From Lates calcarifer (lineage: Eukaryota > Chordata > Actinopteri > Centropomidae), in contig NC_066845.1 in NCBI RefSeq assembly GCF_001640805.2, positions 21,702,307 to 21,766,306 of the forward strand: 64,000 bases of DNA, read 5' to 3'. Shown in pieces: positions 38,748-52,699 of the stretch. The position numbers and the translations under genes were made by a program. The notes under the pieces were generated by a model, which saw only the letters and a list, made by a program, of their open reading frames with translations, was not told the DNA's origin and made no database searches. Each line of letters starts with the position of its first letter. Within the stretch, counting starts at the first letter, position 1.

Positions 38748-38916
38748 GTCAGTGTGTGAATGGGTGTGGATGTGTTAAAGCGCTTTGTGCATAGAGCAAG
38801 CGCTGTATGAATGTCTGTGTGAATGGGTGAATGTGACACGTAGTGTAAGGTGCTTTTAGTGGTCGATATGACTAGAAAAAGCACTATATAAGTAGAAGTC
38901 CATTTAGCATTTACCA
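38748..38916 (+). repeat. Teleost repeat tail ('gtgaatgggtgaatgtgac' type)
   Basis: It holds the phrases 'gtgtgaatgggtg', 'aaagcgctttg', 'gtgtaaggtgctttt', 'gtggtcgatatgactagaaa', 'gcactatataagtagaagtc' and 'catttagcattta'. This arrangement is common across fish genomes and usually annotated as an L2-type LINE or SINE tail. The class is given from memory and not certain. Confidence 0.65.
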
Positions 38917-39810
38917 TAATGGGCAACTGCCATGGTGATTTCTCAATCAAATTTAGTTTAAACAATGCAAGATTTTTGAGACCATCCATTCCCATTTGTA
39001 ACACCTCACACAAAAAATAAATTAATTCACTAAAATAACATAATAAAATGATCACAGGAACTTATCAACTCCTAGAAACATCCACCTCAGAAACTAGACA
39101 GTGTTTATCTTTGTTTCCACAATGTAATCAGAAAAAAAACAACATTTAAATTAGTAATACTGTATATACATGTAGTTTAACAGTAACCAGGTTGGATGAG
39201 AAGCATAAACTGCTTTGGTCAAACTACATTTTTATACTTTCCATATAATTTTGAGTGGGGGGGGGCAGGACCTGTTATATTGTGATAAGTTGACATATGG
39301 GAGGCGGCACCAGATCCACTACCTGCACTGTGCTTCTGCACAGGGATGGAAATTATATCACTCCTCTCATCTGACTTTGACAACAAAGAAGCACATTTCC
39401 CAACAGTTTAATTTAATAATAGAGCACCTTTCAAAACAAAGTTACAAGTGTTTTACTATAAAAACAGATAATGCAAGTAAGTAATCATAACAAATATTAT
39501 TTAAATAGTTACAACAAATACAAACAGTTAAGAATAAATCATATGATAAAGTAGAATCTTAAGAAGAGTTTACCTGCCTGGGATCTCCAGGCATAATAAT
39601 GCCAACATCAGCATGTCTTAGCCTAAACACCCAATCAGCCCCTCACACACTCACACACACTTGTACACACACACACATTATCTTGTCTGTGAGTGATGGT
39701 TGTCAGGAGGGCAGCTGATTGCATCATGAGTGCGAAGCAAGCCGCAGGTCCACAAGGCATCACTTTATCTCCTCAAGGTTGACTGAGTGGCTTTTGACAG
39801 GCCGTCCTAA

Positions 39811-39824
39811 CCCCCCCCCCCCCC
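39811..39824 (+). repeat. C14 homopolymer next to A6
   Basis: Fourteen C residues followed directly by an A run. Confidence 0.9.
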
Positions 39825-40656
39825 AAAAAAAGCTCTAATCAGATCAGAACCTGTCAAGGCTGCAGATCCCCCTGGGCACAACAACACTGCTGAAGGGCTG
39901 GTGGGGGGCGGGTGGTCAGACGATGGATTTCAAAAATGATTATATAAGAGTGCAGGACCTGAGCCTCACTATCTGCTGGGAGATAGCCATCTCACAGGAG
40001 AACAGACATGTTATTATCAGTGTGAAGGGTGTTTATTTACCTGATGTGTGTTTCTGGTCTCACCTTGGCACGCAGCATCAGATGCTGCCCTTCACAAATG
40101 CTAACCACTGCGATTGTGTTATCAGTACCAAAAGTCCAACATCCTCTTTCTCTTTGATAAAACACACAGATGTTTCATACACTGTTTACTCATGTCCTGG
40201 ACCTCAGATATACAGTGGGATCACTGTTCTGATCACAAGCATAGATGTAATGTAAATGTATATGAGGGTAATTGATGCTGTGATCAGTATAAGGTAAGAA
40301 ATGCACCAATGGAAGCAACATAATTTATACTATGTCCACATTAAGCTGCTTAAATTTGGAAACATCTTTGTCTCTTTGTTTCGGCCTTTCATCCAGACTA
40401 AAGCAGCATTTCTCTTCCCCCAAAACTGAGCTTTTCCAAAATAGCCTACTGTGTGTATTGCACATCTTAAAATACCAGTTTGGTGCTTCCATGTTTACGA
40501 TGTAAACTCCTAAGACCTAAGACAGCTTATTGAAATAACCTTCAGTTGCCTCCAACGTTCTCTAACTCTTGACATTAACATGGATTTATGTTGATTTGGT
40601 CAGACAACGTCATGATTCTAAAATAAGGATTATATCACTGCAGTGCAGCAGCGCGC

Positions 40657-40678
40657 GGGGGGGGGGGGGGGGGGGGGG
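40657..40678 (+). repeat. G22 homopolymer after (GC)3
   Basis: A 22-base pure G tract immediately after GCGCGC. It is a strong quadruplex former and a likely place for length errors in assembly. Confidence 0.9.
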
Positions 40679-43114
40679 TCACTACAGGTAAACATGTAGC
40701 ATTCATGGGCCGTGATTAAATCACTATTTCATAGTTGCTCAGTTGTCTGACAACAAAACCAGAAACATAACTTAATGACAACAGCTATATCATGAATACA
40801 GCTGCATTAAAACAGAGTGTTGGTGACCTCACAGATGGGGGTTGTGTGGCAGCTAAGTTAAGAAGATAATTTTTTGTGGTCTAACTTTTTCTGTAGTTAT
40901 GCATTTTAAACACTGATGCAAATTTTGATCAGATTGTTTTCACACAATTGTTTTTATTTAGTTAGTTTGGAAGTTTTTAGTTAAAGATATCACTGTGCAC
41001 CAGTTTGTACAGTTTACAACTAGACTGGTTTTTAGCAGTGTTGTCCTGTTCCCAGATCTCAGCCATTACAGAGGTAAGTACAATGTTATCATAGACCAGG
41101 TGATATGTGAAACTGATTCACTCACTTTTGCTCAAACAGATTCTCCCCACTCAGCAACACACCTGCTGAAAAATCAACCGAGAGTGGACGACTATGAAAC
41201 GTATGTAAAGCTGCTGGCTAAGGATAAAGATAAATACAGTAAGACTGTAATTCACTTCAGTAAAAACATCTGATTACACCAATCAGAGGTCAACCAAAAT
41301 TACAACCAATGTTGAGTTGGTGTGTACTTTTGCAAAACCAATGTTGGATGCCTTAGTTTTCTCTGGACCCTCTCTAATGTGACCAGTGATGATATGGACA
41401 GTCACATGTCATCATTCAGCTGCGGCCTGTTGAGGTGGCGTGCTGCAAACCATGTGGGTTTTGAAGAAAACTGGAAGACTCTCTAAGGGAGACCTGGTCT
41501 GATTAGGAGAGATGGCATTCACCCCCCTTTGGATGGGGCAGCTCTCATCTCTAGGAATGACTGAGGTTTTTAGAAAGCCAACCCAGAGCTGAGACCAGGG
41601 GGCAGAGTTGCAGTGTTACACACTTCTCTGTCACCCCTCGATATCCCATTTATACTGAGTCTGCCCCCCCCCCCAGCCATTTAAATGAAAAGTAAACAGA
41701 AGAGGAGTTATTCACAGTAACCCAATAAAACCACCACCAGTGCAAAAGAACAAACAAAACAAAATAACAGAAAATTAAATATCGATTATTAAATATTGGC
41801 TCTCTCTGATCCAAAGCTGTATTAGTAAATGATATCAGATTATTATACTGATCTATTTTGTTTCACTGAAACCTGGCTGTGTCAGGATGGTTATATCAGA
41901 AAATCAAAATATAGACAAAAAGATATTCCTCCATGGGTGATAATTTTAAAAAAGTATTAAACAATTACATAATTAAGAAATATAGCAAATACAGGCATGA
42001 GTGTGATACAAGATAGTGATTCAAATAATAGCAAAATATCTGCTGGCAGACTACACCACTGCACTCTATCTAGTAGTACAACACATGCTACTTTAATGAT
42101 GTTTCTACTACAATATTTTGTGTTAATTTTCTCTGCTTAGAATACACCCTGAGAACTACTGTGCCAATACTATCACTTGCTAATGAACTTGTATCAGTTA
42201 AGGAAATGTATTTTGTAACTTGTGTCTCAGTGATTGAACAGTTCTGACATCAAATCAGTTGTCTTGCTGTTATATTTCTGTACTGTGGTTTTGATATGTG
42301 ATGTTGAAGGGCCTCCCGTACACAACCTGTATAGTACTAATTTGGTATTTTTTTTATTTTACTGGTAATTATTTTTTATGGACACTTGTGAGCATTAAAT
42401 CAAATCTTAAAATGTCTAGTCACAGATGATACATTCAGTGTATCATGTACTGACAAGACCTCCCTCCCCACGTACAAACACACATTAGTTTGGTTTTGGC
42501 CTACACTAGTTACGTCAGTCGGCACACATGTCAAGGCTAGAACTGGCTGTGCAGCTCTGCCTAAACTCTTCCACTTTGGCTTCTCCTGGCTCATGTTAGC
42601 AGAGCATGTGCTCCACCACGTTCCTTAAGCGTGGCTTCACCAGGTGTGGTCCTCCTCCCTTTGCACACCCCCTCCTCCTCCGCTCCTCCTCTCCTCCCCT
42701 CTCCCTCTCATCTCGTTCCCCTTGACCCTGACACACTGCGACGTACACGCTGATAATGGGACAACAGCCCCGCCATTCCTCACCCCTTGCCAACTGACAC
42801 ACATCCAGAGGGGGATAACCTTATTCCCTCACACTTCTTGATGCCTCTGCTGCCATTTCCTCTGAGCCTCTGCAAGCGCTCTATCCCTCTTCCTCTTAAT
42901 GTCTTCTTCCACACTATATGATCAAAATGGAGAGTTTGAAAAAAGAACAGCATTACTGGTGGTGGGGTTGGAAAAATGTATATTAACACCTAAAAGTGCA
43001 GATATACCTATTCAGTTCTAGCTCAAATAATATTTCCCATGTCTGCATAGTCACAAATGTGAGTATGGTATAAACTGTATCATCTGCTTAAGTCATGGCA
43101 AGCTGTATAATATT

Positions 43115-43206
43115 ATAAAGAGTATGGTCTAGACCTGCTCCATATGAAGAGAGCCCTGAGATACCTTCTGTTGTGATTTTATGCTATATAAATAAAACTG
43201 ACTTGA
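43115..43206 (+). repeat. Teleost 3'-tail repeat, second copy
   Basis: It carries 'aaagagtatggtctagacct', 'ccctgagataccttctgttg' and 'gctatataaataaaactgac', closely parallel to 28370-28475. Confidence 0.75.
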
Positions 43207-44041
43207 CAACTTGAATAGTCATCAGATATGATTCATATGGGGTTGAGAAACTCACATTAAAATTTAAACCATTTATTGCAGCAATATGAATTTTAGTTGG
43301 TGGTGTGGTTCTGCTCATGTGATGCTCTGGAACAAATCTAAGCAAAATTGACACTGAGGCCACAAAAAAACCTAGCAGTCTATTTAATGAATGTGAACAC
43401 ATGATATTCTAATATGGAAGGAGTTACATTTGGAAGCAGGTGGCAGAGAAGCAGCGAGGATGCAGAGCTCAGCATTGTATGTAGACTGAATTAGCACCAA
43501 ATGTTAATATGGACTATTTATTGTGATAGGGAGGTTGTGGACATTTGTGACTGGAGGGTACATGGAGACTAACTATGTGACTATGACATGGCTGCCAAGA
43601 TACACAGTTGGTGGCTACGTGCCATTAGGAATAAAGCATTTCTTCTTCCTAGCAGCCTGTACCTCCAGCATTGTCAAAAGGTGAATCTGATCAGGTAATG
43701 TTAACCACCATCATACAACGGGACATTTTCAAACAACAATTACCCCACCAAAACTGAAATGTAACTATTTTTGAAGCTTATGTTATCTGTGTCAGTCACA
43801 TACTGTACACTGATCATACATTGACAAGTTGACCTGATCTCTTGTATGAAAAGAACTGGTTCTAATTGTGTTATCAATGTGTTATAGGTATCCAGAGAAC
43901 TCAGCCCTGCATCAGAATGTATCAGAATTAATTTATTACAGTAACTGAGGGCAACTGGACCAATACATGCCCCCTGACTACACTGGATTTTTTTTGCATG
44001 AATTGATAAGTAAATATGCAATGGAAAAGATAAGAAAAAAG

Positions 44042-44063
44042 ACTCAATTAATTTTAATTGAGT
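44042..44063. other. 22-bp near-perfect palindrome
   Basis: ACTCAATTAA, two bases, then TTAATTGAGT. It contains two TAATT homeodomain-type cores. No function is evident. Confidence 0.5.
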
Positions 44064-46204
44064 TCACACTTTTGCCTCAGGGTTTTGTAAGTAAATGCAT
44101 TCAGAGTAACTTTTCTTTCCTCAGTGTTTTGCCGGTTTTTCAGTCTGATGTCCATGGTTTTCTAAAGGCCTCTTTTCTGACAGCTAATTACCAACCAGCC
44201 TGCTGTGGCCTTGAAAATGAATGTGATTCTGGCATAAATCTACACTTGAACATCTGGTGTCCAGATAATAAAATCTCTCAGCACCAAGCTCATAATGCTA
44301 TAAATTCATATTCAACGTAAATAGTGATAAAATTGTTAATTATCTGGTGAGGAAAAGAGATCTAAGGAAATCAAAAGGAGTCAGTTTTCGTTCCCATTTT
44401 CAGCTGTTATGAAATGTATGCAAACTTTTAAGATCTCTCTCCAAATTCTCAGAGAGGAGTGTGGGTCAAGGATTATTTGAATGGGATTTGGATCAAGTGT
44501 TTGGCATGGTTTGTGGCAATATTTGCACTTCAAGATATCAGAAAACAGACAGTAACAGACAGTAAACCTTCATATAGACAGGTGCTGAAAAAGAATGTTT
44601 AAAAAATGACCTCAGCCTGTTTCTTGCCTGATTCAGCGGGTGCCAGATGTTCATTGATGAAGTCAGTTCAGTGAATAAACAGCTCTGTAGTGATATTGAC
44701 TTATAGAATTAAATGACATACACAAGAATTTGCTCTTTTTGATTGAGTCACAGAATTATATGAATTCCCTCATTCATTCCTTCATAATCAGTATATTTAT
44801 ATTTATTTTATATATATATATTTATAAGCACTGAGCACAGACTGACTGTTTCACATGTGAATTCATGCAAACTAAGTGGTTCAAGAGCAACTGCCCACTG
44901 TGATGGATTACTGTACAGGAGATATATTTAAGAGCAAGCAAGGTTGCAATTGAGTTTGGCCTTAACTAATAGTGTTTTCCTATTGTTAACTGAACACAAA
45001 AGCCAAGATCTGAAAGGCACACTGTCAAGAATAGGAGGTGTTCAATATCAGGAACCTTGTTAAGGGCAAGAAGTGGTGGTAATTTATCATGCCTCTGCAG
45101 CAGTGCTATACAGCTCATAGAAGTGCCCCGCTTCATACAATGTATGCTGCATAGATTATGTTTTTGAGCTCTTTTCCATTTGTAATTCATTGTCCTGACA
45201 ATGACTTTCTCACAGAAGACTGAAAAATAATGTAGGTTTAAATTGTTGTTTTCTACCAAATTATAAAAGGCCTATTTTTAGGCTCTAAATTCAGTCCAGA
45301 TAAATACATCACATTCAAGTTAGAGTGAAAATTTTGCACACTGAAATGTCACTGTATAAATGTTCTTAATTCACCCCATACAATGATAATAAATGTCATG
45401 ATGAATACATTTTTTTCATTTATACCCTCCTTGGTTGATTGTGATTATTTATGTGTATAAACCCCTACTTATTTACTTATTAAATGTTAGCCTCTAGTTA
45501 TCCAGAGCCAATGCTACCTTGCTAATTGTGTTTGCTATTCCAGATGGGGTGTCTCTTCTAGGGAAAACGTGTCCATCAGAACAGCTCCTCTCTCCTAATG
45601 TTACCTTAGATGTGACTGCCACTCCAGATAGTGTCACACACAGGCTTGACAGTCAGTCTATTACTGTTTGCACTAGCATAACATTGTTGGCAGTTGGTGT
45701 GGAGTTTATTTGCCAGTGTGGAAAGGCTCACAAGAGCAAATGACTGGTTGTGTGGCCTGGCGTGCAGCCATCCCTCCTGACTGCATCTGATTTTGATCCT
45801 TACATGCCCCACTGATAGTCCTGTTAGTCTGTTTGCCTTCTCCACCTAATTTGACCCATAAAAGTTAAATAGCACATGCTAGTGTTAGCATTGCTAGCCA
45901 TGCTTTCCAGTCTACCTGTTGGTGGGACAGTTTGAGGTCCTGCTGGGTCCTGCTGCATCTGAGGAGGCAGCATTGGCATGAGCAGTCCACAATCCCTTGA
46001 CCCAGAGCATGCATCTGTGCAGTTGTGATGCCTTTATTCATGGTGATAAAAGCTCAGAAAAATCTAAATGTTGCTTTCTCACCACGTAATATTTGTATGG
46101 AACTGTATTGCTACCACATGATGTAACAATAAGTTATCACGTTATACCACATAGTGATTCATTTTTCTTTTTCTCTTGTGGCAGCAATATGCTTCCTTGT
46201 ACTT

Positions 46205-46515
46205 CCATTCTGTGTGTAAAGACTGTAAATCTAAGTGACTGTACTGTTATGTTTGATCCTTCCCTCTCTAATGATCAGCACACAGTGGCAGATGCAGAGA
46301 CCCTAGTTCACATCTTTGTGTCATTCACTTGATTATTGTTGTGTTTGGATTTCATACCTGCTAGTGGCAGGAGTCTCCAATGGTTCAGAATGCTGCAGTT
46401 AGAATTTTAACTACATCCAGAAAATTTGATCCAATTAATCCATGTTAATTTTAGCTTCCCTTCACTGGCTCTCTATCTATGGCAGGTTAGCCTTTAAGGT
46501 GCACAGTGCCATCAT
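46205..46515 (+). mobile_element. Non-LTR retrotransposon fragment (reverse transcriptase C-terminal part)
   Basis: Conceptual translation gives pieces typical of the end of L2/CR1/Rex-type ORF2: VNLSDCTVMFDPSLSNDQH, DAETLVHIFVS, then from about 46383 MVQNAAVRILTTSRKFDPIN, a stop, and in another frame ASLHWLSIYGRLAFKV. Intact relatives read roughly 'VQNAAARVLT...HITPVL.SLHWLPV..RI.FK'. Stops and a frameshift show it is dead. The clade is inferred. Confidence 0.75.
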
Positions 46516-46942
46516 GCGTTTTGAAAACAGGAAATACAGGGGAAAAATTAGAATAAAAATGCAACTGTGACTAAAAACCCAATAAAATAAAAAGGCAGAC
46601 TTTTCTTGACTTAAAGGCGCATATGCTTTTAAAACAAGTTTAAACTGGTGATGTTCCTTAGTTTCAAGAATCTAAATTGAACTGTATGAAATATGAAATA
46701 AAAAAAATAAAAGACAGATTTATATGAAATTAAATGTAGGATATACTCTTTAAAATAAGTTTGAAGTATTTGGACACTTTCATTCATATACTGTAGTCAA
46801 GTTCTCCAACCTGAACAACCACATAGGTCCTTTGTCCCCACCCTGAAATATCGCCCCAACAGTGACAGGCATACTGGACCTTGTTCATCATAGTTACAAT
46901 AATAAACAGGTGAAGTGTACTGGCTACAGTAATAAATGCACA

Positions 46943-47017
46943 GTTTGGTTAGGCTTAGGCACAAAAACTACTTGGTTAGGTTTAGGAAAAGATCATGGTT
47001 TGGGTTAAAATAGGTAC
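46943..47017 (+). repeat. Middle-repetitive element, copy 2 (TTAGGTTTAGG type)
   Basis: It shares 'ttaggcacaaaaactacttgg', 'ttaggtttagg' and 'catggtttgggttaaaat' with 18251-18330. Confidence 0.65.
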
Positions 47018-47539
47018 AGCCATGGTTAAAAGATACAATGATAACTATTGGTTTTAGACAGGAAATGAAAAAAATCCTGTGTATTAAAGATCCAGCTGTC
47101 CTAATGCACACTTTCTCTCTGTCTGTACTACGTCATCTGACTCTGTCCTTTGCTCCTGCAGTTCATTTGGCGTTGGAGTTTAACTGATATGCACTGGAGT
47201 ATTGTATCATTTCCTGTAAGCTGGAAAAAAAGAGATTAATAGAAATGAATTCATGCTTATGAAGGGGGAGAAAAAAAATCTACAATAACTGAGACCATAT
47301 CCTGAGATCAACATGAGAAGTTGTTTTTATGGGGTTAGCAGTTGCATGCAAGACAGTGAGGTGTGCCTACATGTGTAATGCTAACGACCAGTAATTTGAC
47401 TATAAACAGTCAGAACAACAGTGCACAAATAATACGCTGAACTAAATCAGCGCATATACTGGCAAAGTTGGAAGTCATATGCTTAGCTAAGCAGTGCTGT
47501 GCAAGGTAAGGTAAACTAGGCCCAGTTACGTTACCAAGT

Positions 47540-48310
47540 CCAGGGGAAAAAGAAGATGCGTTTGATGTGTTGCTTGCAAAGTCCTGTGGTTCCTATTGAA
47601 GCTGTGCAGTTCCAGTGTCGTTGTCTTTGTTCTCCTTGCAGTGTTAGCCGGTTGAGGCTAACTCTCCTGTGTGCTGTGGTGTGGTTCCTTTTTCTTGGTG
47701 AACCCAGCTGGCAGACCTTGTGTTGTACCTGCTGGTGTTTGATCTTAACTCCCCTGGAAGGCTCTCGCGTCGATACCAAAGTTCAGTCCAGTGCAGGCCT
47801 ATGCTTTAATTGTAAGAGGCAGAAAATGTTCCTCATTGTCAGCTCAGAGTGCAGAATTAGCTCTAGCATTTTTTTTTTTCCGGGATTGTATACTCTCTGC
47901 TGCAAACTACTGGGACGTGGGGGATGGTTTTGTACAGAAGCTGGTAAGAAAGAAACTGTCACTGTCATTTACATGCATAACAGATTTATTATAAAGTTCT
48001 TTCATTTATGTGATTATATATTCAAAGGTGTATGTATGTGTCTGATATAGGGGTGTTTATGTTATTACATTTTTCTAGGCTTGGTGGTAAGTCTGACAAA
48101 ATTACATGTCTCAAAAATGAACACCCTCAGCCTATGATTTGAAGATAAAGTTTGTTGATGCCAGAGTTGCACTGTTTTTATAGAGTTGCACTTTTTAAAT
48201 ATCTTTTTATATATTTTGTTTCTGCATATTTCGTATGTTTGCACTGAAAAGGAGAAGCTCTCCAATCTCGTTGTACTTTTAGTATAATGACAATAAAAGG
48301 CATTCTAAAC
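47540..48310 (+). repeat. Possible unclassified retroelement with AATAAA-type tail
   Basis: The 3' end ('ttgcactgaaaaggagaagc', 'ctcgttgtactttt', 'aatgacaataaaaggcattc') resembles the 3' tail of elements repeated in fish genomes. The body has an open frame at 47556-48050, but its translation matches no protein family I know. The 5' boundary is a guess. Confidence 0.4.
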
Positions 48311-48329
48311 TTAATTATATCCAGAAGAT

Positions 48330-51300
48330 GTTTTTTATTCTGCAATGTCTCAAAAGTCTACACAGCAGGTTTGCAGATCATCAGGTCAGGTATCTCACTA
48401 TTTCAAACTTAGTATGTGAACTTGGTGGACATTAAAATATTGCAGACAATTAAGCACCTCAAAATTGGTAGGGAGGTGTTCCTAACATCCATAGTTAAAC
48501 CTTGGACCTGTGGGAGGTTCTCTTAGTTTGTGCAGCAGGCATATGGCAGAAATTTCATTCAATGTGTGCTTTTGTTTGGGACATTCAGTTCATCTCTCTG
48601 TGGAGATAACTTTGTCTATAGTCTTGTATGATATTATCTTTGCTACTAGCTGGTGTTTATCACTAGAATTCCATTTGTCAGTCTCAAACAGGCATCTAGT
48701 AAAAAGTTTTGAAAACAGCTTCTGCATACTAATGTACCAGTCATTTGACAGGTTTCCAGCAAGATGCCTCACTTCTAAATGCTAAAATAATTATGAAGAA
48801 GTCCATAAGTATGCTATCATAAGCCCATGTAGTGCAGACTTTAGGCCATACTAGTTATTTTCTTGGAGGAACTTGGCCCAGTATGTGGGGCCCTGACCTC
48901 AATTTCACCCAGCACCTTTGGGACGAACTGAAACACCAATGCATCTGCAAGACAGGCCTTATTACCCAACATCAGTGGTTGACCTCAATCAGATTAATGC
49001 CCACGGATTTTTTATCTATTACATATAGGTGTAATGTTAAGGTACACACATAGTTTTGCGTGTGTCACTTTAGAATGTGTCAAATTGCTGGTAGTTGTAT
49101 GAATTAAGAGTCTCTATAGGGGACACAGCAATAGATTAATGATTTTCTTAAAATATTTACTTCATTCCTGATTTATTGTCTACATATCCACTTTGCTGAG
49201 TACTGATAGCTGTTAAATTGTTGGTATTCTGTCTTTACATGAGGTGCAGCTATTTAAACATATATATTCTCTGAATTTGTAATACGTTGTGGTTCAGGGA
49301 TGAAAAAAGAACAAGAGAAACTAGACAGCATGGTGTCAGTCAGTGGGTAAAATTTACCAGCAGGGGGCATGAGTAAATCAGACAAGTTAAAAGCAATGAT
49401 TTATTATCCTCTTCAATCAATCCACCTTTTGCTGCAGTTCTAATGCAGGTTGGTTGATGAAGTGAATTCATTTTCTTAAGAATTTGTCAAGACGCTGTGT
49501 TATAGGGATCAGATGGATAGATTAGGGTTTTTTGTTTTGACCTTGTAGGATGACACTAAGGAAAACCCCTGCCATGTCTGCTTTCTCTCAGTGCTATTGT
49601 AATCATTCTATTTAATTTCCCTTTTCTAAGTGGTTTGTTGTGGTTGTGCCCTGGCTTGGTCAAGGACAGACATGAGGACACTGAATGCAGGCTGTTTAGC
49701 ACAGAATCTCACTATTCTTTTTTTTTTTTTTTTATTGTGAAACACGAAAGCCCTGGCACTCTCACCTGTTCACACAGCTCTCCTATGTGGTATAGATTAA
49801 CCAATTAGTGAAATATAAAGGTTATGACTGTGTATCACAGGTGGAAGACAGGCCATTCTTGGAGATTTGAAGATCCTTTCATTGGCGAGGCCAGTGATGG
49901 GATCAGTGGTGTTTTATAATGTTCTCAATGATATGAGGTGAATCCATCTTTATGAAAAATGATTGGTGTCAAAATTATTGAGTAAGACAAAATACACACA
50001 CACACACACAAAATAAAAAATCTTTAAGTCAAGGTTGAGAGCTCACAGGAGCAAAGTCATATCACAAGCTAAGTTAAAATCATGATTTCATGCATTGTTC
50101 GTTAAAAATACAGGAACAACTCAACCTTTAAATGCCTTAGTATTTTCCCAAACACTCTATCATTAGTGACCCGACACTTATACTACTGCTTATACTACTT
50201 ATAAATTTAAAATATGCAACTAATGGAACATATCATTAGCAACAACAGATACATATAAAACCAAAACAAAACATTCTTGTCATTTATGATTTTAGCAGTT
50301 ATTTATAGATGTTAGTGTTGGGGTCATTTTGTCAGAAATGGATAAAACTGCCATTTTTGGATGACCCACTTTGTTGCTCTTTACACTGCTTCACCGAAGT
50401 CCCTCAAGTTTTTCTGGCATAAAGTGATTTGGGGTATCATTTGCTCATGGTTATTGTAACATGGATGTGTGAACTGTGGATGCACAGATGTGGTATCTTC
50501 AGCACTTTTGTGGGAGTTCCTTGGTCTGTTTCAGGACAAACCAAATTCTTTCAAAGCATCAGCTTTTGGAAGTCATGACACTTTTTTCCTTTGTTCAAGC
50601 CATGGCCTCAACAACCAAGCTTTTCCAAGAAAGTGCATTGCTTGAGTTTTTGACTACTAAAACTAGTAAGTCCTTGATTTGTTTGCATTGTGCAGGTGCA
50701 CAAGGACACACATTCAGGATGAGAGCAAGTGGCCTGCACGGTCATCTTTGTTTAAGGAGGAATTCCACACATTTGTTATTGTATGGATGTTATTGTAAGT
50801 TCACAGTATTTTTGAGAAAAACAGTGAACGTAAACATACTTTCGTTTCTTTCAGTTCATCTGATGTTCATGCCTGAGCTTCCTATATGGAGTTTTGACCA
50901 GAAATGCATTGTCTTCTCAAGTTGTATTGCACTTCTGAGTGAGGGCATTATTCAATAGGTTATGTTTCTTACTAGGTGAGTTGATTATTTTTACCAGCAA
51001 ACCAACTCATGTAACATTGCTGGACTCTTCACAGAAGGCAGCCGATCAACAAGGGATCAACAAGCCAAGGATCGGAAATCTGAAAAATTATCTTCAAATT
51101 CTGCACAACACAGAAACTCATCCTCCTGTAGCTTTCACCCAGAGTGATTGCAGTGCTATCTTCTTTTATCAATAAAGATCCTGCCACTCTAGCAGAAAAT
51201 GGTTGTGGGTGGGAGGGCACAAAACGAACAAAAAAATATAAATGATGAAGTCAAAACACAAGGCAGCCCTTGGTCCTTCCCCTTTATTTATTGTACAAAT

Positions 51301-52050
51301 ATATCTGAGAGACAGAGACAGAGCTTGTCTGATGCTGGGGCTCTGCTGACCTGTAGCCACAGCACACTTGCAAAACAAAATCGTGCAAGAGAAAAAACAG
51401 CAGATAGGCCATATTTCTTAGACCCAGTGACAGAGAGCCTGATTCAGTAGGGGCCCCCTCCTTCAGTCAGCCCGGCATGTTTACTGGTCTGTGCTCCCTA
51501 CTAGTGTGATGAGCAGATATAGGCTAATCGAGGACATTGCTGTGACTCTGGGAGGTCAGGGGTGAAACAGACTGATGGATAGAATCTATCTCCCTGTATG
51601 TACCTTCTGCTGAGCAAACAATCTAAGAGCTCAGATGTGCTGTGCAAGTTTTTTCAGCTGACATGGACATGAGTTCACTCAGCTCACTAAAGTTAGCTTT
51701 AAGCTGGTATATAGTTTCTGAATCCACTATCATTTACTACAAAAACATGTCATAAAAAATTTGGAATGGAGAATAGTGGAGCATTGAATGACTGTGGACT
51801 AACAAATTAGCATAATTTACATTTACCCCCAACATGCTTCCACCAGCTTAGAGATTCACACCAACATTTTAAATGGATTTATACTGTCTATATCAATAAA
51901 AATGACAAGATCAAATGTAGACTTTCTCAGGGTAACTACAGTATATTTTTTCTATACCCAACTAACATCCACAGTTATTGGTAATAATGCCACATGCTGC
52001 TGTGCTGTACATTGAATTAGCACCTTGGGAAAACAGTTTCAGGAAAAACT
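48330..52050. other. Intergenic DNA, middle part
   Basis: No gene recognised. A 160-codon open frame at 50476-50958 and several smaller ones have no family signature. It includes the Tc1-like scrap at 48840-49000, a T run (about 49719-49733) and a short CA repeat (49994-50010). Confidence 0.6.
48840..49000 (+). mobile_element. Tc1/mariner-like transposase C-terminal remnant
   Basis: One frame reads WGPDLNFTQHLWDELKHQ, then ITQHQWLTS. This is a decayed copy of the conserved C-terminal PDLNPIEHLWDEL motif of Tc1-like (DD34E) transposases. The rest of the element was not recognised. Confidence 0.75.
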
Positions 52051-52059
52051 GAACATGAT

Positions 52060-52150
52060 AACCTTCATGAAGGAGGGTTTATTGCAGGACTGACACTACA
52101 CAGTGCTAGCTTTAGCTAGGTGTACCTAATAAACTGACAACTGAGTGTGT
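52060..52150 (+). repeat. Fragment ending 'gtgtacctaataaactg'
   Basis: The phrase 'aggtgtacctaataaactga' followed by 'caactgagtgtgt' is a recurring end in fish interspersed repeats. Only the terminal part is recognised. Confidence 0.5.
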
Positions 52151-52699
52151 ATTCAGTTTAAAATCACATGTAGAATATCTTTATGATAATAGCATCTATT
52201 TCAAATCTTTCCGATGTTATAACTTTTTGATTATAAATATATATCGGTTCCAGTGATGATGCCCATTTATCTTAGTGTCCCCAGGTCACCAGTTGGGGGC
52301 ACCAAATTCAGAAAACAATTCAATATGTATTTTATTGTCTTTTGGCTTTTACCATCAACATCAAGGCATGTGTCACATGACAAATTGTTGCTAGAAAACA
52401 CCTCAGGGCCAGGGCCTCAACCACCAACAGTTTCCTCCACCATATCCAAACTTGAGACAAATTAAAGGAAAAACCTGAATAAATGAGGAGAGAAACAAAG
52501 TGAATGCAGAGGCTTCCAAACAGGTGCACTCCTTCATACAATTAACATCCAGTCGTGCTCTGTGGCATGTATAAAAATCTATGGGAAAGATGTCAGTAAG
52601 TGGAAACTGCAGTTGACAGTGCATATTTGATGACTGTGATGTTTGTGCATTAGAGCGCTATGTAAGGAAAAACAGTAACTCTTCCTCAGGTGATGAGGA

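Larger units (their letters stand above)
36801..46100. other. Intergenic DNA between nr6a1 and nr5a1, left part
   Basis: No coding sequence recognised on either strand; open frames are short and without family signatures. It contains two teleost repeat tails (38748-38916 and 43115-43206), homopolymer tracts (C14 at 39811, G22 at 40657) and a 22-bp palindrome at 44042-44063. Non-repetitive blocks such as 39580-39800 could be regulatory. Confidence 0.7.

Noticed and set aside
47556..48050. 164-codon open frame, the second longest in the window
   Set aside because: The translation is low in structure and includes a run from a T tract. It seems to lie in a repeat with a retroelement-like tail, not in a host gene.
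50476..50958. 160-codon open frame
   Set aside because: No recognised domain and no splice context. It could be a decayed element, but I cannot support a call.
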